DNA from: Anastrepha obliqua
Taxonomy: Eukaryota; Arthropoda; Insecta; Diptera; Tephritidae
Direction: 5' to 3'
DNA: 64,000 nt
NCBI RefSeq assembly: GCF_027943255.1
Contig: NC_072895.1
Coordinates: 87,236,001 to 87,300,000 of the forward strand
Position 1 is the first letter of the stretch, and every line of letters starts with the position of its first letter. Below the pieces are notes generated by a model that saw only the letters and a program-made list of their open reading frames with translations, had not been told where the DNA came from and searched no databases. This document shows positions 54,748 to 64,000 of this stretch, piece by piece. The translations under genes were made by a program, and so were the position numbers.

Positions 54748-56949
54748 GGTTCAGTAATAAAAATGACTGATCCTTCGCACTAATTATTTTTTGGATTGCC
54801 TTGGTTGACAGCCTATCTACTGGATTGTTTTTATGTTAAGATCTCGCCTGTTATACCCCACAGTGGTAAACCTAAGGAAGCAGTTTGTCAAAATATGTTC
54901 TCCAAAATCCTCACTCACTCATTTCAAAATAGGCGGCCTTACTAGAACACCCATTATGTAATTTCTTCCTTTCCGTTGATTCACCGCTCCAAAAATTTTA
55001 ATTTCATAGAATCTCTTGGTTTAGGTTGTAACCCTTCAGTACTCTTGATGAAATATTTACTTCAAAAATTCCAAATGTATTCAAACTTCGATTTGTTGGC
55101 CAGCTAAATTATTCTTTCGTGCGTCGAGTGCATCAATGTGTGTGGGGGTGTGCTTGGAATCGTGAATATGCGGCTTAGAAATTGACAAATCTTCAATGGC
55201 CAATGCGATGGGAAGCCAGTAAATCAGTTCATTGGATGCCGACGTCAGTTTTTTTGCTTGAATTTTGATGCTCTACTCCGATGCTTTGATGACTTTGATG
55301 ACTTTGTTTACTTTTCATAGCAATTTTTTTTTGCATATTTCTCGTTTTTGTTTATTTTTTTTCCGCTTTTTGTTTGCGCGCAAAAATCATCGGTTGCATC
55401 TTTTTTACCCAGATTTACGAATTTATCTCACGCTACATTGCAAAATTATTTTGAACCTTTGGCGAGACCTTTTCGTACGGATCAGCGCGTCTGACCAGTT
55501 GATAGGAGATGATCAGTTGATCAAATGTTCAGACGATCTGGCTACATACCAATCAGGCCATAAACTCAACGATTGCAGCAATCGTTACCGATTTTATTTG
55601 CTCTTAATTTTGTGCTTCCAGTCAACGCATTCGGCTACCGCTTCAATTTCAAATGCCGCAACTTGTATTTGTACAAATTCACTATTTGCTTTGGCTAAAA
55701 TCATGGCTTCACTATTTGTTGCTAAGTACTTGCGGCCACTTTCGTCATATCTAATCTTGTCGAGTGCGATGGAGGTGGTGTACGCCAGGATATGTACGCC
55801 AATCTATTGCTTATCACATTCGTATCGAATTGATTTGTTGCGCTTCATTTACGTTTTGTGGAGCAGAGCAAACGCCAATATGTGCTACCGATCCGATTTC
55901 ATTTAATTCGACTGACACCATCGCCACATTCGGCAGCCACCACAAATGAAATCTTTCTGCCACTGGCAATGCCACCGTTTGTGCCACTTGTGCCATTGCC
56001 ATTGCCATAGTTGGTTACTATGTAGGAATAGTTTCGATGTCGGCATAGTTCAGCTACCACATTTGCAACATGCAACACTTTCAGTATTTTCTTTTCATCG
56101 TCTCCATGGGAATTACAATTACGTGCAGGATTAGTGTATGACTTTGATTGCTATTGATTGGCGTTGCTACGATTTCTAGGCATTTGAAGACTCGTGTGGA
56201 AGCTACAGTCTCTTACCGCAATATGTACTCGTATTCCCTGGCAATTTTCATATGTTACGTGTGTTACGTGACTGCTTAGAATTCGTATTAGACGTGTGTG
56301 CTTGTGGCGGCGGCGGCAAAGTGTTCATCAGTCTTTGCTTGAGGGGAAATTATGCGGAAATTATATCATATTGCATGTTTTTCTGTGGCACATAATTGAA
56401 TTGAGTGCAGGTGTTGAAAGTTGCGCACTGACTTACCAACTTCTATTATTTAAGATGCCAAATATTGGGTTCAGTCGCTTACTGGTTCTAATGAGTCTAT
56501 TGTTCTTAGACACGACACTGATTGTATAGAATCGGAAATCTCATTTCATAGGCTCGCTAGCCCATTACGATCTTATGGGAGGAAAATATCAGGTTTTAGA
56601 ACGACCAAGAAAATCTGGTCTCATTATGATGAAAAGGGTGGGTCGAAGAAAGAATTTCATAGGTTTCTTATCCCAGTGCGATCTGAAGAGAAGAGAATAT
56701 TCGGTTATATAATGGCCGAAGATGCTTAGCCTAGTTATGATATGAACATACATATGTATAAGGGAGGAGGAGAAATCAGCCCTCGACAGGAGGTGGACTG
56801 TCTACGACAAATCACAGACTCTCGAGATAAGGGCTCTCTATGGTATAAGACTGTACAATATTATCGCAAATCTTCCGATGTTTCTATTTTGCTGCAGATT
56901 CAAAACACACTATCGATAGTGTATAACCTCAATACGCCTATGTGAGAGG
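54748..56949. other. Spacer with unique-looking DNA and one long unsupported ORF
   Basis: A 213-codon frame at 55265-55906 is the longest non-transposon ORF in the window. It has hydrophobic stretches but no recognised domain. It overlaps other open frames, starts in T-rich sequence and has no visible splice context, so I do not call it a gene. The region 55130-56330 lacks recognised transposons. Confidence 0.35.
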
Positions 56950-57190
56950 AACCAGGGAGCATGCCCCACATAAAACTGGCATGACGGCACAGAGATATTA
57001 GAAGATGAGCCTATAGCAAAAAGCTGACTACAAAGATGGTGGACCCAGATGTCTAAGGCAGTTCCGGCAAGCGAGTCTCCCTAGAAGAGGAGGAGAAATT
57101 GTTTTAGTGACTACACCGTTCGACGCAGTGTACGGCGGTCGCTGTAAGTGCGAAAGCATTTTAAACTCTACATCTCCCACAAAACAAAAA
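56950..57190 (+). pseudogene. R1-like retrotransposon 3' end
   Basis: The segment with GAAATTGTTTTAGTGACTAC, CGGTCGCTGTAAGTGCGAAA and an A-rich end (57183-57203) matches the 3' UTR at 12110-12250 closely by eye. No coding sequence remains, so the copy is severely 5'-truncated. Confidence 0.65.
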
Positions 57191-57454
57191 AAAAAAAAGA
57201 AAATAGGAGCTCTGAAGCTGCTATAGACGATATGTCGACACTCTTCGCCAGTTTTGAGTAGGTACTACTTTGTTACCACTACAGATATAAAGCTACAAAG
57301 GTTGTTCATTGTTTACTGCAGATATAAAATAAATAAAAATCAAGGTGATACTATTGGGCATCTGTTGTGCAAATGACCAGCTTAAAGAGCGTATGGATGT
57401 CGACTTTGGGACATCAAAAGATGTCCAATGATGTATGTGAGAGCAATATTTAAG

Positions 57455-57678
57455 GCTTACACCCTTTATTGTATATGTGGCCGAGCACCTCCTCCTATTC
57501 GCGGTAGCTTCTTGAAATTATTCCATAAATGGGAAGACCCTCAGATTTATGCCACCTCTGAGCGGTTGATGGTTTTTAAGAGGAGCTTTTTATGGAAGAA
57601 AAATTCTCTGAAATTTGCCCATCCGTACCAAGTGGCGACCACTATTAAGAAAAAACTTTTTTGCATGAAACATCAAAT
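57455..57678 (-). repeat. SINE, copy 8 (head missing), left arm of an inverted pair
   Basis: Minus-strand copy from the 3' end (complement of AGGGTGTAAGC at 57455) to the GAAACATCAAATGATA region. It lacks the tRNA-like head. It faces copy 9 head to head across roughly 15 bp. Confidence 0.82.
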
Positions 57679-57689
57679 GATATAAATAT

Positions 57690-57895
57690 TTGATTAATAA
57701 CAGTCGCCTCTCGACACAGAACGGCAAACATCCGGGTGTATTTCTGCTGTGAAAAAGATCCTCATAAAAAATCATCTACCGTTCGGAAGTCTTCTTAAAA
57801 CTGTAGATCGCTCCATTTGTGGCACAACATTAAGATGCACCACAAATAGGAGGAACAGCTCGGCCAAAGAGCCAATAGAGGCTGTCACCTTTTTT
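57690..57895 (+). repeat. SINE, copy 9 (head missing), right arm of an inverted pair
   Basis: Plus-strand copy with TAATAACAGTCGCCTCTCG, GTGTATTTCTGCTGTGAAAA, CTACCGTTCGG and CACAAATAGGAGGAACAGCT. It lacks the tRNA-like head. With copy 8 it forms an imperfect 200-bp inverted repeat. Confidence 0.85.
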
Positions 57896-58206
57896 ATACT
57901 CAAATGATCAGACACATATTTGAAATTGGTATTCCTTATCTGATATATAATTGTGGCTCTATCATGGAAATTTCCCACCAAATATTATTTTTCAAAGCTT
58001 CAATTGTCTCCATTTATTTGATAAATCTCTTTTTTATGATGAGTTTCTAGAAAAAAATTTAAAGGCCTTAAATCGGGTGACCCCGGTTGCGAAATTACTG
58101 CAGAATATCACAAAATATTACTCAAATCAATTAGCAATAATTCGATTGTTTCGTTGGTTGCGTGGCAGGGCGCATCGGCCCATCAGCCGTTGGAAAAAAA
58201 CTAGCG

Positions 58207-59190
58207 GTAATTAAATAATACAATACAATATTACTTTCAAAGGAACGTTATTCAAGAACACTTCATTCAATATTTTAAGAACACTGCACTTATTTAAGAA
58301 CACAGAGTTGCCAACTATCCAATAATTAGTATCAATTACGTGCGTCAGTTAAATGATATTATACAATATTGGTATTTAACGAAAGTTATTCAAGAACACA
58401 TAATTTCTGCAATATGTTTAATCAGGGTTGCCATTAGTATTAGTAATGTGTGTTAGTTAAATAATACATTATGATAATAGTATCTAACTAGAGTTATTTA
58501 AGAACGTATAGTATGTGAAATATTTTAAAGTAGGGTTGCCATTGATCTAAGAACTAACATTAATCATATACATATGTATGGTGGATAAATAATTCATTAG
58601 AACACTAACATCAAATAAAAGCTGTTTAAGAACACTTTATTTTATAAATAATTTTTGAACAAGGTTACCATATATTTAAGAATGTATATTTATTATATGC
58701 AGTACTTAAATAATATGTTATAATATTGGTATCAAACGAAAGTAGCACATTTTATTACAGAATATTTTTTAACAGAGTTGCCAACTATCTACGAATAAGT
58801 ATTATTTATGCTTTGCTGGTTGAATAATGCATTGCAATATTAGTATGAAACTTAAGTTATTTAAGAACACTTTCATATTTTTTTTTCACAGTGTTGCCAT
58901 CTATTAAGGATTTAAATTATTTACATGTAGTAGTTAAATAATACATGACAATATTGGTAACAAACGAAAGTTATTTAAGTACAATTTATTACATCTTATT
59001 TTAAAACAAAGTTGCCAACTATCTAATATAACAATTAGTACTAATTAGGTATGCTGGTTAAATAATGCATTACAATATTAGTATCAAACGAAAATTGTAT
59101 AAGAACACTTAATTCCTGAAGAAAATTTAAACAGGGCTGCCAACTATCTAGGAATCGACTTGAATTGTGTGCTATAGTTAATACGGTAGA
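58207..59190. repeat. Eight-copy diverged tandem repeat, period about 118 bp
   Basis: Each unit has three markers in fixed order: GTTAAATAATACATTACAAT-like, AACGAAAGTTATTTAAGAAC-like, and GGGTTGCCAACTATCT-like. The last marker lies at about 58305, 58425, 58533, 58662, 58775, 58891, 59009 and 59134, so spacings are 108-129 bp. Units differ considerably, indicating an old array. There is no ORF. Confidence 0.9.
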
Positions 59191-59579
59191 ATTCCAATAG
59201 AGTGAGCGAATTTATACAAGACCTAATCACTCAACCAAGCTTGTTTTTAGAACTCAAATTAGGAACCTAAAGGACTTTCAAATAAATTAATTCATTAACT
59301 AAACACATTCCATTTAAAATATCATTTTATATTCAACTTAAATATTTTTATTATTTAAAAGTAATTTTTTCTAAAAATTGTTACCTTAAATTATTTCTTT
59401 AAATTCTTTTATAGAATTTAAATATTTTATATTGGTTTATTTCTGTGACTTGTTTAAGATACTCCATTATACTATAAGTGTTCCTTATCAATACAAGACC
59501 GTATTTAGGTTAACTTATTATTAACTTTCGTCATATAAAAATTATAAATTCTTCATTGATATCAAAGGAGCAAAAGCTC
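59191..59579. other. AT-rich spacer
   Basis: No gene or repeat recognised. Confidence 0.35.
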
Positions 59580-60055
59580 AGGATGAAAAGAACTATTATG
59601 AGACCGTTTCTCACGTAAAGCTGTGAAATATGAGTCTTGAAGGTTAATGGCATGAAATTATTAATGCGATTTGAAAGAAAAATTCTCAGAGAAATATTCG
59701 GCCCTATATGAAAAGAAGACAGTACATACCGTATACAATATAACCACGATCTCAGTGATTTAATCGCGGGAAGAAATGTAACGCGGTTTATAAACTCCCA
59801 AAGATTACCGTGATATGGACACGTTTTAAGAATGAGCAGCGAAAAAACGACCAAAAAAGTATTTGAAGCGAACCCTGAATAAGCAAGGAGAGGCCGGCCA
59901 AGGAGACGATGGTTGCAAGATGTGGAAGACGATGTACGAAAGATGAAAATCTACCAATATAGAGCGAAAGCGGGCTATCGAGAAGAATAGAGATGTATTG
60001 TAGAGGAGGAAATGGTCTACCCAGGATTATAATGCCAATATGATTATGATGGTTA
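59580..60055 (+). pseudogene. RTE-like RT C-terminal fragment
   Basis: Broken frames read RFERKILREIFGPI, then WYGHVLRMSSEKTTKKVFEANPE and GRPRRRWLQDVEDDVRKM, the C-terminal zone of RTE-type RT proteins (compare residues 879-970 of the protein at 33346-36339). It ends with CAATATGATTATGATGGTTAT, a GAT-rich tail. It is 5'-truncated and dead. Confidence 0.75.
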
Positions 60056-63000
60056 TAGGTGTTCACAATCTATATACATATAATCTCAAAGCATTAGACA
60101 TTTTCCCTTAAAATTGCCTGCAACATCGACAAAACTCAGGGCCAATCTTATGATGTCCATACATAGTTTAGAGCTAGACAGGGATTGCTTGATTATTTTA
60201 TATTCTAGAGACCGTAAACCAGATATCTGTATTTGCTCAGACAATAGCAAAATATTGCAATCGCAAAATATTGTAGTCTACAACATTCAGAAATTAAACA
60301 TGCGCTCTGTTTTTTCAGTTTCTATTTAAGCTGAATCACAGAAAGATGGGTCCAGGGTAAATAGTGCTAGTATAATTTCGAATTTTTGAATGAAGATCGA
60401 CTAAACTAATTACATTGTGATTTGATTTTCTACTTGTTTTTCCAAATTCAATAGCGTTCTCCGATTTGTCAGATTGACTTCAGTTTTCGATAGATAAGAT
60501 AGCTTATCTAAGTTAGTTGACCTGCAAAACCTATTCCTTTTCGCAACTCGTTTCAAGGGAGCCTTCAATCTGCTTCTTTGTCTTTTCTTCATTATCAGCT
60601 TCTCATTTTTTATTACGCTTAGTCGTGTTCTAAGTGATAAAGCTGTAGCAAGAGTAGCAGTTAATTTTGTATGTGAAACTATACAACAACAATGAATGAA
60701 TGGAGCCGAAACCCTAATAGCGCGAATGACCTTATAATCAAAAAAGGACCAGGAAAGTGTTCTATATTTGCTAAACGTAGCCTTCATAGACTCAGCTTAA
60801 GTTCAAGGAATTGAAAAAAGGGAGAACAAATGTCATCGCTGCAGCCGCCTGATCGTTTGATTTCTCTTCTTTGATCGTTTAATTTCTGCAAACAATATTT
60901 CGCCATGGTGATTTCAGAAGTATCTGAGGATGTATTAAAAACAGCTGAGTGCCAAATTTTAGCAGAATTACTTTAAAACTGAGAGAGTTATCTGCAAAAA
61001 CCTCAAATTTAAACAAATTTGTGAAATAAAAAATAAAAAATAAAAAAATTAAAATGCATTGTAATAGTTTTTTTATAGCATACAACATCAAGATTAAAAT
61101 GGTTCTCGATGTTAAAATTTATGATATAATTTTATTTCTGAGCTCGTATGAACTCTCAGCGGCCCCAGGGGGAATTTTCAAATACCGCTATCTTGAAAAT
61201 TGTAGCCAATCTGACAAAACGGAAGCCACCCCTATTAAATTTAGAGTATTTTAATTATGTAAGAATACCTTTATTAAGTAAGAAAATAATATTAAGTAAA
61301 AGAAAATCTTTGCCTAAATTTCCGACTTCCCCGGGGTTATTTTCCATCCAAAAAGTGTACTCTAACGTATAACTAAAGTAATTACGTATCTTTATTAAAG
61401 AGAAAAACAACTCTTTGCATTAACCTTTTTACTAAACTACCCAAAAATCTCTCCAGTAAACTTAAAGTCTTCCTCTTTTGCAAAAACAAGAAAAAAAATC
61501 TCTCTGTCTATGCACCGCATCCCATCACATCCTAAAATCACTTCAATTTCATTACAATCACTATACTCGTATGTAGTACTCCACTTAGCAGCTGGCATCA
61601 ACGTTGCGCAAAAAATTTGAAGTGCCTATTTTTAGGCGCTCCTATCCGTTTCTCTTCATATCAGCACCGTAAGCAGGCAGCTTCACCTGCGTTCCTAGCT
61701 GCTTTGTGTTTCCGCACTCAAAATTAATGAAAAGCTTTCATTAAATTTTTTGTTTTTTGCCCATTTTTCGGTGTTTCTTCTTTTATGCGCCTCTTATATT
61801 TTTGTTGCTGTTGTCTTATACTTTTTACACGCTCTTATGCGGCCCTTTTTGCTGGCTGTTGATGGCGTCTTGATTCTTTTACACTTATTTTTGGGGAAAT
61901 CTTGCAAGGTGCAGCATTTCACTTTCAAATCAGATGCAATCAGCGCGCCAAATTCGGCTTTATTTTGCACCCCCTAAAGTATGCCACATCAATGTGGCAA
62001 TGTGGCAATAGAGTAATACGAGCAACGCAACGTTAAAGGAGGTGGAGCGGGGGGCAGCACATATTCTTATTGTACAGAAGTACTATTAAAAAATTTTATA
62101 TAATTTTGTTGTTCATTTGTTTTGCCGTCACTCATTTGTGACTGCCGAAAAATATAGAAAATAAGATTGGCAGTGTGCATGAAGAGGTGGAGAGCAGCAA
62201 AGAAAATGTGTTCGGTTTGTGTGGAAGTGGTGCAGCAGCAACTGAAGTGGAGTAGAATGCCCAAAAACAGGCAAAAGAAGTCAAAAATCCTCAGAGTGGA
62301 AGTTGAAGGAAGATTACCGTGCCCTGTGTGCCTTTACATTGGAAATAGGTAGGGAAACGCAAAGTGTAGTAGGGTACTGATGAAGCGACTGGGACCTCCT
62401 AGACGGCAACTGAGTTGTATATTTTTCTAAAGCATAATTTTCAGCGCATTGGCCGTCAGTAGCGTAAGAAGCTCTGTGTGTTCTCTGCTCTATTTAAATT
62501 CATGCTAGATTTTATTTCATTTGTTTTTGCGTTTTGTTTTTTCTGTTGCTTTTGTGTGCGCACTTCAATAATTTCTATTTTTCTACGCTTTGTGTGTGAG
62601 TAGATTTTTTTTATCATATTCTTTTTTCCTCGACTTTGTTGTGTTAATTAAGCAAAAATGTTGATATTGTACTTCAAATGCGGAAGAGTTGAACGAAAAA
62701 TAGAAAGAAACGTGTTATGGAAAATATTTCAAAATATAAAATGCAGCACAAAGCACTAATGACTTTAGTTTAGTTTTTATTTCAGTTTCTTTCAGTTGAC
62801 TGTAAAGGGTGGGGAGTGAAAAGTAAAACAGCTGCAAGTGATATTGTATATCAACACATGTGTGGTATGTATGCATGTATGTGTACTTAGGAAATCTTTT
62901 TCGCATAAACCTTGCTTCAAGTAATTTAAAGAAACTAACATCCGGTCATAAGTTGTAGGGTTTAGCTCTTCAAGTAAGAAAGGAGAAGACGTCCGGCGAA

Positions 63001-63699
63001 TTCTCCCTATAATTAATTGTTTTGTGGGACCGTTATAGGGAAGTGGAATGCGTGTAGGCGCGAAAATTTCAGTGATTTGAAAAAATTCTTGGGTAAAATA
63101 TTTTCCAATTTTTTAATTGCCTAAGCCTAAGACTACATCGCGGAACAAATGATATCATATCCATATTTTTACTAATTTAACTATTCTTCTTAAACCAAGA
63201 AATAAGGGAAATGTGTCAAGTACAAGGCATTTGTAACTGGGGCCAGAGAAGACGGAAAATGGCTCAAACATATTAAAAGGTTGATAGCTGACCAGCTATA
63301 GTTGGAATGGATGGAAGGTTGCAAGCAATCACACCGCCTCGACGCCTTCCTTAGTGATGGTACGAATGTTGGATATCGGAATCGTAGAATGACTAAATTT
63401 ATATATTTTTTATTATATGTGAATATTTTTAATTATTGCAAACAAAAATTAAATCTTAAATAAAGTAGTAGAAGAAGACTATTTTTCCTCTTTTTTTATG
63501 TTGTGCATTTTCACCACAAAACGATTGCGTGATGTTTTTATATGAAGAAAATGCGCCTAAAGAACGAGGAGAAAAATTATAAAAAATCAACCGGACTTTC
63601 TAATAACTTCAAGCTTGCATTTTATTATAAAAGTACTAACATTTACAATAATAGCCTATAAAACTCCATAAATGGAAACCATCAAATAACTGAGTATAA
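60056..63699. other. Long spacer, no gene recognised
   Basis: No family-like ORF or transposon was seen. From 61500 to 62700 the DNA has the look of unique fly sequence (TTTTTGTTGCTGTTG, GCAGCAGCAACTG). It could be intergenic or intronic to a gene outside the window. Confidence 0.35.
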
Positions 63700-63880
63700 A
63701 CTTTAGCAGCATAGCAGATCGCCTAATCTCCGTCAGCGATAGAATCCAGACTGCCAACAGAAGTAACCTTTCACATCTTAAACTTTTCGAATCTCAACTT
63801 TCATGGTCGTGTAAGCTGCAAGTCTATAAGACACTAATAAGACCAACACCAATTTATGGCTGCGAAGCATAGGTTGTGCG
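63700..63880 (+). pseudogene. RTE-type RT fragment
   Basis: Broken frames contain DRIQTANRSNLSHLKLFESQL and KLQVYKTLIRPTPIYGCEA, equivalent to the RISLANKCYFGL and KLTLYKTLIMPVLTYGAEA blocks of the intact RTE protein. It stops immediately after (TAG). Confidence 0.6.
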
Positions 63881-64000
63881 CACCAACAAAACGTTCCCAT
63901 GGCAATGGGTTTTACGTTACTAGAACGACCCGGGCTTATACCGGAACGACCCGGTCAAGGACTGCCACAGCAGCATTCCCCGCACATGTATGAGGAATGT

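Noticed and set aside
55265..55906. 213-codon ORF, the longest outside transposons
   Set aside because: It has no recognised domain, starts in T-rich DNA, overlaps other frames and shows no splice or promoter context. Hydrophobicity follows from T-rich codons. It would need conservation or transcript evidence.
58207..59190. CRISPR array
   Set aside because: The period is near 118 bp with diverged units and no short constant repeats separated by unique spacers. The DNA is eukaryotic.
1..64000. tRNA or rRNA genes
   Set aside because: Only tRNA-like heads of SINEs and a tRNA-complementary primer site were seen. No complete cloverleaf or rRNA-like sequence was recognised.

Overview
The window looks like nuclear DNA of a higher fly, and a tephritid fruit fly is my best guess. 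The reasons are an arthropod-type split gene with GT/AG introns, gypsy-type, RTE-type and mariner-type transposons, AT-rich spacer with GTTGTT/CAACAA runs, and CA/TG and TATG microsatellites. The tephritid guess rests on a DD41D (rosa-type) mariner, a group first described from Ceratitis rosa. No bacterial, rRNA, tRNA or CRISPR feature is visible.

Host genes are scarce. The one convincing host gene lies on the minus strand. It has exons at 13756-13948, 14025-14295, 14354-14557 and 17124-17190, and a probable signal-peptide exon at 25795-25882. It encodes a small secreted cysteine-containing protein that I assign to the DUF4773 type. Its largest intron is about 8.6 kb and is packed with transposon relics. 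The first-exon donor phase does not match the next visible exon, so one exon is probably missing from this model.

Mobile DNA explains most of the rest. From left to right: an internally deleted gypsy-type LTR retrotransposon with gag fused in frame to pol (1-2649, minus); a mariner graveyard (4.3-8.5 kb); R1-like and RTE-like 3' fragments (11.1-13.1 kb); a broken mariner, a SINE and R1 debris inside the host gene (15.0-17.0 kb); a mariner split by a non-LTR fragment with a 16-bp target duplication (20.4-21.95 kb); an old Tc1/mariner element split by an apparently full-length RTE-type retrotransposon with an intact 997-aa ORF and 14-bp target duplication (32.7-36.7 kb); a non-LTR element carrying both a SINE and an RTE-like insertion (45.9-48.3 kb); an apparently complete 1.3-kb DD41D mariner with an intact 353-aa transposase (50978-52278); and a TTAA-flanked inverted-repeat element (54170-54743).

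One tRNA-derived SINE family occurs nine times on both strands, including a head-to-head pair at 57455-57895. Tandem repeats include a 685-bp uninterrupted hexanucleotide array (43608-44292), a diverged eight-copy array with a period near 118 bp (58207-59190), a 65-bp palindrome-containing triplet (36868-37060) and a diverged array of TTTAGAAA modules (49960-50450).

There is no cooperating gene cluster. The story is one host gene in a landscape shaped by several waves of nested transposition. The RTE element and the DD41D mariner are the youngest-looking insertions. Clade names come from motif recognition only; no database search was run.
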